A stretch of DNA of 64,000 nt from Solenopsis invicta (Eukaryota > Arthropoda > Insecta > Hymenoptera > Formicidae). This document shows positions 55,311-64,000 of the stretch, one piece after another. Position numbers and translations under genes: made by a program. Position 1 is the stretch's first letter. Every line of letters begins with the position of its first letter. Location: assembly GCF_016802725.1 (NCBI RefSeq), contig NC_052679.1, positions 10,884,138-10,948,137 on the forward strand, given 5' to 3'. The notes below the pieces were generated by a model. It had not been told where the DNA came from and did no database searches. It was given only the letters and a program-made list of their open reading frames with translations.

Positions 55311-56333
55311 TGTAATTTACTGACTTTCCGCGCGCGGATCAGCTTGTCGGATTCTCGGTGCGAGACCGCGAAAATGGTTCGCGGGAGAAAGGAAGGTCGA
55401 CGGGGCAGTTCGAGTTACTTGACGCGAGATATGATTTTCAACATAGATATATATATTTGCTAGACGATGTGTACACGGTAAGCTATTTACATATATACAT
55501 ATATACATATACCCAAGTATAGGTGCGTCCCGGCGCTGGACTACACGGGAGTATATTGGCGCGATCTTGTGTTGGCGCGGCCCCTGGCCTGTGTGCCGCG
55601 TTCGGTGACGCGGTAAGCGTGGTCTACGGTACGGTTCGTGGGCTAGCCGTTGTGACGCGATTATCGCGGGCGGGTCGGATTCCCGTGCGGTATGGCGGTT
55701 TCGCGACGGGATTGTCGCGGGCAGGTCGGACGCGCGACACCCTGTCAAGTACCTTGACCCGAGACCCCCCGTACACGGCGGTCGCGGTTTTCGCGGATGT
55801 CGCGAGGTGAGGAGGGTAGTCTCCGGGTCGCCGGGGACCGGCCCGCTGACCAAGACTCTCGGTGCTTGAGCGGGTCTCGGCTCGCGGAGACTGGTGTGTG
55901 TGTGGAATGAATTTGTGTCGGAAGCGGAGTACCCTCTCGCCACGGCCAAGCACGTTTTGACCGGGTTTCCGACTTTGGAGCAGGATATCGCCAACGCAGC
56001 GGATCGTTATCGGGAAGCTGGTCGGTGACAGAGTCGCTGTCTCTCGTCGCTCTATTTATACCGAGCGACTCCGCTCGCCTTCGTTATCTTTCTCGGCGCT
56101 TGACGGCGGAGTCATCGGGGTAGGGAGGACCGCGTGTCCTTCGAGAGCGCGTGCGCGCCGACTCAGCGCGTGCGATGGCTCGGCGCGTCTCCTCTGGCGA
56201 TGTTTGTCGCCAGGCGGTATCGTGATCTTTGGATTCTTAAAAACGGGTGCCCGAGGCACTCCCGGTTACGGCCCGGCGGCCTTTTCGGCTGATGTTTGCC
56301 GTAGCGATGTTTCATACGGGGTGCATCATCACA
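55311..56333 (-). mobile_element. GC-rich solo LTR (1023 bp)
   Basis: The segment starts TGTAATTTAC and ends CATCATCACA (TG...CA), with a 4 bp duplication GGAC at 55307-55310 and 56334-56337. On the minus strand a TATA box TATAAATAGA lies at 56051-56060. GC content rises sharply inside and falls exactly at the borders. No gag or pol is present, so recombination between LTRs is the likely origin. A 225-codon minus-strand frame (55317-55994) has the Arg/Pro/Ser content expected of unselected GC-rich DNA. Confidence 0.75.
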
Positions 56334-56382
56334 GGACTAAGTATAGATATAGGTATAGATATAGATATTGTGAAAGTAACTG

Positions 56383-57279
56383 TACCCTGATAGCCAAGCG
56401 TGATTTTGCACGTTAAATAAACTAATGCACTTCACGAGTTGTGAAGTTGTCGTCAATTTGCTGACACCGAAGTCCTGTGCAAACTGAGTTAGCAACATGA
56501 GAGCAAATAGCCATCAATAGTTTATGAAATTTTGAGAGCAAATAGTGAGGATTAATAACGTGTCACGTTGATAGCAAGATGATCCCATGCGATAATCTCG
56601 CATTTCATATACAGTATCGTGCCGACAACATAATGGCAAACTGATGGCACATAAGCGAGCGCGCCGTTAAACGGTCCTGCCGTGTGTGTAAGGCTCCATG
56701 CGAACAAATAAGTGCTTGCGCCACTGCTAGGTGGCCACGCCGCGAGGGATCTTTTCGTGAGTCGACCACAGGCGCTACCACAGCCGATTCACCAGCTTAC
56801 ACTTTAATGAGATTTTTAGGAGAATTGCTGCTTGTAACCTCGAGACGAATACTCGCTCTCATTTTTTTTAAACATTTATATGTGTGGAACGATATTCTTC
56901 ATAAAATTTTATATTTTTACATGTAAATAATAATTTGTATTGTTATTTAATCTTGTAAATTAAATTAAAAGTTTGATTCACATTCAATCTTTTTTTAATT
57001 TTTTTTAACGAAAGATGCCGTCAACATGCTGTTAAACGCGAACAGTAAACCGATGGCAACAGTTGCCATCATGTTGCTATTATACGTATATTCTTTAAGT
57101 ATAATGAAGTAATGCCATCAAAATGCTATCAATTTGCCATTATCAAATTTAGAATTTATGTAAGGGCAAGATTTCACACATAATGAGGAAGCACCTTGTC
57201 CTTAGTTTGTCGATATCAGTTGCTGAAACGGTTAATAGCAACATAACGGCATTTTCAACTCACTTGGCTAGCTGGGGTA
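56383..57279. mobile_element. TACCC-ended non-autonomous element, copy 2 (0.9 kb)
   Basis: The left end TACCCTGATAGCCAAGCG is mirrored by ACTTGGCTAGCTGGGGTA. The interior has repeated GCCATCA/TGATGGCA words, parallel to the GCAAC words of copy 1 at 35603-37036. Confidence 0.55.
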
Positions 57280-58044
57280 AAGGTAATGGAAATGTAAAGG
57301 TATAGATAAATGTATAAGTAATTTGTTAATTAAGGATCCTGGGTGGCTTGGTATATGAAGAAGGAGACCGAGGAAACTCACATCACCGGCCGTTAGAGAT
57401 TGAGGTTATGAAGCATAAAAGATGGAGGAAGAGGTATAGGAGATTGAGGTTATGAAGCATAAAGGATGGAGGAAGAAAAAGGAAAAAGGAAATAGACAAG
57501 GAGGCGATAGAGGTGTAAGCAGAAAGGAAAGAGGAACCGAAATTTTAGTAAGAATTGGAAAAATAGAAGGCTGTTGGATTGTTAAAGAAGGAGAAACGGA
57601 ACCGGATCTTTTGCCTTTGACTTTTGCCTTGGAGACTGAGTTTACAGAGGTTGGAGAAGGAACAAGTATGGAACAAGACAGGAGAGGTGGGTGCAGAAAG
57701 GATGGGAGTGGGCTATGAATGTCCTTTGCAGCAACAAGTTTACATTGTGGCTAATTCTTGTCACATTGTATTGGAATTTCTGCATTTCTGCAGGGGATAA
57801 TAAGTAATCTCTGAAAGGCTGGTGAAAAGGAGGCTAAAAAGGTTATTAAAGATGTTTGGAATAAGAAGCAGGAAAGAGAAGAGAGAGGAGAGAAAAGGAA
57901 GGTGAAAGAAAAACCGAGAAGAATGAAGGGAGGAATCAAGGAATGGAGGTACAAAGAAAGAAAGAAGAATTGTGAGAATACGCGAAAGAAGAATGTAAAT
58001 TAGGAGATAAGATAGAAAGAGAATTAGGCATATTCATAGGCATA
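57280..58044 (+). repeat. Purine-rich repeat region
   Basis: AG-rich strand with an internal duplication (GAGATTGAGGTTATGAAGCA twice, near 57396 and 57440). The left part is the inverted partner of 53880-54240. The open frame at 57452-57718 is of low complexity and unlikely to be real. Confidence 0.6.
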
Positions 58045-58046
58045 TA

Positions 58047-59369
58047 CGAGGTGTGTTCAAAAAGTATCGCGAATTTTGTGTTTTTTCAAAAATTATTTAT
58101 TTATTCATGAATATCTATTTTGTCCCCTTCAAAGTAATCCCCATGAGATATTATACACTTGTGCCAACGGTTTTTCCAATCTTCGAAGCACTTCAAAAAA
58201 TCATTTTTTTTTTATCTTGTTCAGCTCCTCCTTCGATGCCGTCTTTATCTCGTCAAGCGTAGCGTAACGTCGTCCTTTCATGGGCCTCTTCAGTTTAGGG
58301 AACAAGAAAAAGTCACAGGGGGCCAGATCTGGGGAATACGGTGGCTGCGGCATCATTAGTGTGTTGTTTTTGGCCAAAAAGTCGCGCACAAGCAACGATG
58401 TGTGAGCAGGGGCGTTATCGTGGTGCAAAAGCCAATTTTTGTTCTTCCACAAATCCGGGCGTTTCTGGCGGATTGCTTCGCGCAAATTGCGCATAACTTG
58501 CAGGTAATATTCCTTATTGACCGTTCTACCCTGTGGCAAGAACTCATGATGCACCACGCCCCTGCAATCGAAGAAAACTGTCAGCAAAACTTTCACATTC
58601 GACCGAACTTGGCGCGCTTTTTTCGGTCTTGGTTCGTGCGGCAGCTTCCATTGAGATGATTGAGCTTTGGTTTCCACGTCATAACCATAAACCCACGATT
58701 CGTCACCAGTTATGACCCTCTGGAGCAAATTTGGGTCGTCGCGGACAGAGTCCAACATCTCATTAGCAATGTTCATGCGATGATGTTTTTGGTCGCAATT
58801 GAGCAATTTTGGTACGAATTTCGCGGCGACCCGTCTCATGCCCAAATCATTGATAAAAATCGAATGGCACGAGCCAATCGATATGTTTAGGTCCTCAGCA
58901 ACTTCTCTAACGGTGATTCGACGATTGGCCAATACCATTTTCTCCACTTCATTAATTTTTTCGTCTGTTGTTGAAGTGCTCGGGCGTCCGGCACGCTCTT
59001 CGTCGTTCACATCTTCTCGGCCTTCTGAGAACATTTTGTACCACCGATAAACGTTGCTTCGGTCCAAGGTAGCTTCTCCGTATGCCACAGTCAACATTCG
59101 AAATGCATCCGCGCACTTAATTTCGTTTTTCACACAAAATTTGATACAGGTTCTTTGATCCATTTTTTTGAATAGGTAAAAATCGAAGACGATCCAAAAC
59201 ACGTGCAAGCAAAGCAGCTGTCAACAATTAAGTGAACATTCAAAATGGCCGAGCTTGTCGGCATAAGTGAGAGACATGAGTACCAACATAACGCCACAAA
59301 AAGATCGAAATTCGAATATACGTAACCCGCGAAAATTCAAAATTCGCGATACTTTTTGAACACACCTCG
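58047..59369 (-). mobile_element. mariner copy 3, near full length (1323 bp)
   Basis: Same inverted ends as copies 1 and 2, with TA at 58045-58046 and 59370-59371. It retains the 393 bp that the other two lack, and is close to the roughly 1.3 kb size of complete mariners. It is inserted in purine-rich repeat DNA within the mannosidase intron. Confidence 0.95.
58101..59163 (-). pseudogene. mariner transposase with one frameshift
   Basis: The frame is open from the start at 59163 through the helix-turn-helix DNA-binding domain, the TGDE block with the first Asp (minus strand, near 58710), WKLPHEP (the WVPHEL-type motif), HHDN with the second Asp and SPDLAPCD with the third. Thirty-four residues lie between the last two, the mariner DD34D signature. 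An A run has ten A where copies 1 and 2 have nine, which creates a stop at 58201-58203 about 33 codons early; the original stop would be at 58101-58103. Without that single base the protein would be about 353 aa, the family norm. The lesion removes only the C-terminal tail. An assembly or polymerase slip at the A run cannot be excluded. Confidence 0.88.
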
Positions 59370-59371
59370 TA

Positions 59372-59736
59372 TGGTATGGTGTTTGTTTGCTTGGGCGGAC
59401 TGTTGCGTCGTGCTGTACCAAGGATAGGTAAAAGAATAAATTTTAGGAGGTATAAGCACCACGGGCGCGAGGAAAAGAGAGAAATGCGTATAAAACAGAG
59501 TAGAGTAGGAACAGAGATAGGCTAATATGGAACGGAACGAGGTATGGATGGATGCGTGGGTTAAGGATAAAGATTGTAAATCAAGTTCCTTGGTTTTTTT
59601 GTAAGCTGAAGTAATAAGTATCTATCTATTAATACATAAATGGAATGTATAATAATGTATTTGCCATCGGGAACCATTATTATTTAACAATGGTAAGCAT
59701 TTGTATTAGAAAATAATTAATTTTATTTTGGTACCC
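59372..59736. other. Purine-rich then AT-rich intronic segment, no gene
   Basis: Continuation of the purine-rich repeat that surrounds mariner copy 3. Nothing coding. Confidence 0.5.
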
Positions 59737-59772
59737 TCGAATAGGGAGGGGGGCCCCCCCCTCCCTATTCGA
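59737..59772. repeat. 36 bp hairpin with G6/C8 core
   Basis: TCGAATAGGGA plus six G is followed by eight C plus TCCCTATTCGA. Arms are exact apart from two extra C at the centre. Confidence 0.9.
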
Positions 59773-59835
59773 CTCCGATGGATTCCAGCTCATCGTTTGG
59801 CTGCCAAGTCCGGCTGTTGGCTTTAGCCTCGTTTT

Positions 59836-60150
59836 TTTACAGCTTGTATAGATGTGTTCCTAATGAATTAATAAAAAATCCGCATTTGGTCACTTTTAAA
59901 TTTTCAAAAAAATTGATACTTTAAAAAATGGGTATAAAGATTTCAATTCATCTATAATTAATAAGCAAAAGATGGCCAAACGCTGAAATTTTTTTTACAT
60001 TTTGCTTAGATGTGTTTGTGATGAATTAGTAAAAAAATCCACATTTGGCCACCCTTTGAATTTTCAAAAAAAAAAAAAAGAATTTCGAAAAATTGGTATA
60101 AAGGCTTTATTTACCTATAATTAATAAACAAAAGATGGCCAAGTGTTTTA
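59836..60150 (-). repeat. Inverted set of the 155 bp minisatellite
   Basis: Two and a part copies of the unit seen at 49936-50290, in the opposite orientation (AAAGATGGCCAAACGCTGAA and relatives). Confidence 0.7.
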
Positions 60151-60777
60151 AAGAGTTTCTGTTTTATCCAATTTATCATTATTTACAAACGTCACGGCTG
60201 AAACTTTTACGTATTATTTCTTGCTTATGACGTCATGACTTTAATATAGCCGCGCAAGGAGATAGGAGTCTTATCACTAATGTAATTTTTATCTGATCTA
60301 TAACAAAATTTTTTAAAATGATCTTTGTAAAAAGTAACTATTTAAAAAGAATTCGATTTTTTCGCTTTTTTCCAAAACTTTTTCTTATTGGAAAAATTGA
60401 AAAGTTGAAACTTTTATTTAGTTGTAGTTTAAATAAAAGAGAGAAATTTTATAAATATTTCTTAAAAAATTTTGAGTAAAAAAATTTTGACTAAAGGATT
60501 AAAACTAAACAAATTATGGCAACAATTTTGAAAAATGTTTCAAGAAAAATGAGTTAAAAATTTTACACACAATTTATAAATTAATAAAAGATAACTAAAA
60601 GACTTACAAGATTAATTGCAAGTCTTTTAGTTACCTTTAATCTCTTTAATATTACCTTTAGTCTACTTTTTTTGAAGGTTAAACTATTAAAAAATCCTCA
60701 AAAAATAATTGATTTTTTTTAGTAATTAAAAATACAAATATGTTATTAATAATTAAAAATATTTGCTTTTTTTATAG
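60151..60777 (+). other. 3' end of mannosidase intron 1
   Basis: AT-rich, with a small hairpin (AACTAAAAGACTT/AAGTCTTTTAGTT near 60594-60634). It ends in a pyrimidine run and TTTTTTATAG, the acceptor AG at 60776-60777. Confidence 0.6.
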
Positions 60778-62135
60778 AACGATTGGCTCCATTTTGAGAA
60801 TAGATTAACAAAACTGGAACAAGATTTTGATAAGCATCATAAAGTTATGAACGCTCTACAGGAGCAAGCGGCAAAAATAAAAAATAATTTCCTGCCTGTC
60901 ATGCAATCGGCTGGTTACTTTAATCGTTCCAATATCAAGGTTTTACATTCAGGAAAAAGTCTTACATGTAATTTTAATATTCAAAAAGTTCCTAAGGTTG
61001 ACATACAGATGTTAGAACTATATAAACAATTGGAGTTTGATAATCCGGACGGTGGGGTTTGGAAGCAGGGCTGGAACATTGTATACGACGAGAAACAGTG
61101 GCATCCTAATAGAAAGTTAAAAGTTTTTGTCGTGCCACATTCGCACAATGATCCCGGATGGTTAAATACTTTCGAAAAGTATTACATGTTTCAAACGAGG
61201 AACATACTCAACAATATGGTGATTAAGTTGGGTGAGGACAGGAGGCGCAAGTTTATTTGGGCGGAGATATCATTTTTTAAGCTCTGGTGGGATGATCAAT
61301 CTAAGGAGATAAGGGATGAGGTACGTCGTCTGATACACGACGGACAATTGGAAATCGTATCGGGAGGATGGGTGATGCCAGACGAATCCGTGTCACACTG
61401 GATCGCCCAGCTCACACAATTAACTGAGGGCCATCAATGGCTAAAGTACAATCTAGATTACACGCCAAATTCAGGTTGGGCCATCGATCCGTTTGGTCTC
61501 TCTCCTACGATGCCGTATCTCCTGAAGAATTCAGGCCTAGAAAATCTTTTGATACAGCGGGTTCATTACTCGGTGAAGAAGAGATTGGCCAAGGACAAGA
61601 GTCTCGAATTCCGTTGGAGACAATTGTGGGATAACGACGGCTCCACAGAATTCTTCACTCATGTCATGCCGTTTTACAGCTACGACGTTCCTCACACGTG
61701 CGGACCAGATCCGAAAGTGTGCTGTCAGTTTGATTTTTATAGAATACAGAATTTCGGTCTCAGTTGCCCGTGGAAAGTCCCACCGAAGACTATCACTAAG
61801 GCGAACGTAGCGGAGAGAGCGTTGCTCTTATTAGATCAGTATCGCAAGAAAGCGCAACTTTTTAAGACTGACGTGGTGCTCGCACCTTTGGGCGACGATT
61901 TCAGATATACACACCTCACTGAATGGGAGGTTCAGTACGACAATTATCAGAAACTCTTTAAATATATGAATGAGAATCAACATTTGAATGTCCAAATACA
62001 ATTTGGAACGTTGAGCGATTATTTTGAAGCTGTCAGAGAGAAACACAATATGAATAATTTTCCTACTTTATCTGGTGATTTTTTTACGTATTCCGATAGA
62101 GACGATCATTATTGGAGTGGTTATTACACCTCCAG
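60778..62135 (+). CDS. alpha-Man-II: Golgi alpha-mannosidase II (GH38), main catalytic exon
   Basis: This enzyme removes two mannoses from GlcNAcMan5GlcNAc2 in the medial Golgi, committing N-glycans to complex or paucimannose forms. The exon opens in phase 0 after the AG at 60777 with a charged coiled stem, then runs 452 codons to the donor at 62136. GH38 motifs: NPDGGVWKQGW; HSHNDPGW (zinc ligands, His at 61138-61140 region, Asp at 61150-61152); WAEISFFKLWW; WAIDPFG with the nucleophile/zinc Asp at 61486-61488; HYSVKK; FYSYDVPHTCGPDPKVCC with the acid/base Asp at 61684-61686; GDDFR; and FPTLSGDFFTYSDR. An oddity is FGLS where FGHS is usual: codon CTC at 61498-61500 could come from CAC by one change. 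The frame is otherwise intact. Orthology to the fly alpha-Man-II branch is clear; which of the paralogues is not settled. Confidence 0.95.
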
Positions 62136-62218
62136 GTATAAATGTTTTTTTTTTTTTTAAAGAATCTTTCAGCATGCGTTGAAATAAATTATTTAATGTA
62201 ATCTTTAAATCCATATAG

Positions 62219-62557
62219 GCCTTTTCATAAGAGATTGGATCGTGTATTGTTGGGTGCTTTGAGAGGATCGGAGGCGTTAGCAGCAATAGCTTGGGCCAGA
62301 GGCAATGATCAGTTAGTAGAAGGTAGCCTGGCGTCTCGTTTAAGCAAGGCCAGGATGTGGCATTCTTTGTTTCAACATCACGATGGCGTTACTGGCACTT
62401 CTAGGGATAATGTTATGATAGACTATGCCCAGAAGATGATAACTGCATTGAACAATTCGGCTCATGTACTTCAACAATCTATAGCGCATTTATTGAGGAC
62501 TCCTCAAACGTCATCTATGGATGTGGAAGCCGTGTATTTTTCATTGGATGAAACTAG
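62219..62557 (+). CDS. alpha-Man-II: Golgi alpha-mannosidase II, next exon
   Basis: After an 83 bp intron (donor GTATAAAT at 62136, acceptor ATATAG at 62213-62218) the frame resumes with RPFHKRLDR, completing the YYTSRP(Y/F)HKR motif across the junction in phase 2. FQHHDGVTGTSRD carries the last zinc-ligand His (62376-62381). The exon probably ends at the donor GTATCA after ETR (62557/62558). Reading on gives a stop at 62717 and about 50 residues that do not look like GH38. The remaining C-terminal exons lie beyond 64000 or were not recognised. Confidence 0.85.
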
Positions 62558-63017
62558 GTATCAATTCATAAATAATAATTTAGCAAAAGAAAAAACATCA
62601 TACATTATTTTTCATAATTTTTTGGATGCTGAATACAAATATAACATACAAACATGGAATCAACATTTCAGAAACGTGATAGGATTCTCATCTGCCCTTT
62701 ACACAAAAGCTTTTTAAATTAAAATTTATTTTTTTTTTGTTTAAAAAAATAATATTATTTTTTATTGTTTAAAATTGGCTCTTCTATCTTCTTAAAAATA
62801 TCTTTTATATACCTAGAAATATACAATATATTTTAGAAAGGTATACTCTATTTACTGAGAGAAGTCGAATCAATCTGCGCACATGGACAACGTAGTGAGA
62901 AAACCCTGGCATTACGAACCTATATAGGTCTTTGCAAGCAGGGGAGAAGTGAGCTTCCCAGCCGTCCTGCAGACGAAACTTGTGCGAGATTTTGTCTGAG
63001 TAGTTCGGTTTTTTTCA
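62558..63017. other. Mannosidase intron, no recognised exon
   Basis: A run-on frame to 62717 contains TSYIIFHN-like text that resembles a retroelement fragment more than mannosidase. The rest is unremarkable. Confidence 0.4.
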
Positions 63018-63495
63018 CAAGGAAAACCCGCGACCAACAGGTCATCAGTTTTAATAAATTTTTATGGGTGTGTAGTATTTATTCAAACTTTTATTGTACG
63101 TTGCGAATATTAGGCATTCTTGAGAAAATAACCATTAAATATTTCCAGCATAGTATCTTTACTACCATTACAGAAGAACGATTGTCGAGTCAGCAGCGTA
63201 ACATACGATGTTAAGACATTGATTGCTACGCTTGGAATTCTAGGTTCAATCCCCGTAAATGAGATTTTATTTAAATCTTATATTTTTAAATTGTTATATA
63301 TATAATTTTTAAACCGTTTTTAATAAAAAAACGGTTTAATTTAATATAAAATGTTCTTTTTTAATCGAGGAATTTAAAAATGCTTTATTATTAATTAAAT
63401 TAAAATTTCTTATAAACACAAAAAATATATTTGCAATGAAAATTTACCATTTATAGAAAAACTTATTTTGTTCTTAAAACAGTCATTGTAAATTT
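63018..63495 (+). mobile_element. CAAGG-type element 4, left half
   Basis: It starts CAAGGAAAACCCGCGACC after TCA, then follows element 2: TCAGTTTTAATAAATTTTTA, TTCTTGAGAAAATAACCATT, TTACAGAAGAACGATTGTCG. It holds a tRNA-like module at about 63186-63253 and a T/A-rich run. It then turns back on itself near 63450 and appears truncated. Confidence 0.6.
63186..63253 (+). other. tRNA-like module in element 4
   Basis: Box B GGTTCAATCCC is at 63243-63253; a weak box A lies upstream at about 63186-63215. Confidence 0.45.
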
Positions 63496-64000
63496 TTATG
63501 GCAAATATTAGTTGCAATATATTGCAATATTGCAAATTGCAATATATTGCAATATTGCAAATATTGTACAATTTTGCTTTCGCCGTTTTTTTTCGATATT
63601 TGAGGCTTTATTGTAGAAAACTGATTATACATTTACGATTCAAAATATTGTCCATTGCTGGCCACTACTTTCACCCATCTTTTGGGCAGGTACGAATCTC
63701 ACTAAAATTTTTCATTGATAAAAAATATAATATACTGTTAAACAGTTTTTTGCTTACTGATCTAGATTTATTTTTACTGTTAAATATATTTGAACTTTTT
63801 ATTCAGTTTCTTACTATAACGTAACCTTTTAAAACTGCATAAATATACTTTAAATACTAATATCAATTACACTTTTATTTCTATTAATGTACTACAAGAT
63901 TTTTTGCATTACCTATTAAAAAAAGATTTTACATGTTTTATTTTTTATTTTAACTATGTAGAACTTTTGTATGGTAACATAATAACATAAATAAAAATTT
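63496..64000. other. AT-rich segment to the window end
   Basis: Short repeats of TTGCAATATATTGCAATA occur at about 63512-63565. No mannosidase exon was recognised. Confidence 0.5.

Noticed and set aside
55317..55994. 225-codon open frame on the minus strand, with a 109-codon overlapping frame
   Set aside because: It lies entirely in a GC-rich solo LTR, where stops are rare by composition. It has low-complexity Arg/Pro/Ser content and no domain.
57452..57718. 88-codon frame in purine-rich DNA
   Set aside because: The Lys/Glu/Gly/Arg bias follows from the AG-rich strand; no homology recognised.
62558..62717. Read-through extension of the third mannosidase exon
   Set aside because: A good donor lies at 62558 and the following residues do not resemble GH38, so the exon was ended at 62557.

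Overview
This is AT-rich eukaryotic DNA from an insect, probably a hymenopteran such as an ant. The evidence is spliced genes with GT-AG introns, mariner, Transib, hAT-like and Gypsy elements of insect type, and no operons or ribosome binding sites. The species assignment is inference. Most of the window is nested mobile DNA, and only two host genes can be supported.

Host genes. (1) A TatD-family nuclease lies on the minus strand, with its whole coding region in one exon (25071-25985). (2) Golgi alpha-mannosidase II (GH38) lies on the plus strand. Its short first coding exon (39740-39868: cytoplasmic tail and membrane anchor) ends at a perfect GTAAGT donor. The next exon starts at 60778 in the same phase, so the first intron is about 20.9 kb. 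Exons at 60778-62135 and 62219-62557 carry the catalytic domain, and the gene runs off the right end. About 650 bp upstream of the mannosidase ATG there is a minus-strand exon-like segment with a donor (39086-39370). It may be the untranslated first exon of the TatD gene, giving a head-to-head pair (inference).

Layout. 1-5.1 kb: a Gypsy (CsRn1-like, tRNA-Trp primed) remnant, split by a mariner and followed by a solo LTR. 5.6-6.7 kb: a 1.1 kb inverted-repeat element with a tRNA-like module in each arm. 7.4-15.1 kb: a cluster of elements ending in CYAGCAAACG, with a second mariner, a thrice-repeated 240 bp sequence and a tRNA-like SINE head. 16-25 kb: hAT-like, Tc1/mariner-like and TTAA-flanked elements. 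27-35 kb: diverged inverted and tandem duplications, a LINE endonuclease remnant split by other DNA, and a Transib (RAG1-related) transposase pseudogene. 35.6-37 kb: a terminal-inverted-repeat element. 39.9-60.8 kb: the mannosidase intron. It holds a Foldback-type element inserted into another Foldback-type element (each with a 9 bp target duplication), a 3.4 kb near-perfect palindrome, a second tRNA-like inverted-repeat element, a Tc1-like pseudogene, a 1 kb GC-rich solo LTR and the only near-full-length mariner.

How the parts relate. The two host genes have unrelated functions (nucleic-acid processing; N-glycan maturation in the Golgi). The mobile elements show repeated themes. Two mariner copies share the same in-frame loss of the catalytic core, and a Tc1-like copy has a similar loss. 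At least three inverted-repeat elements with CAAGG ends carry tRNA-like modules. The second of these themes is the best candidate in the window for something undescribed.
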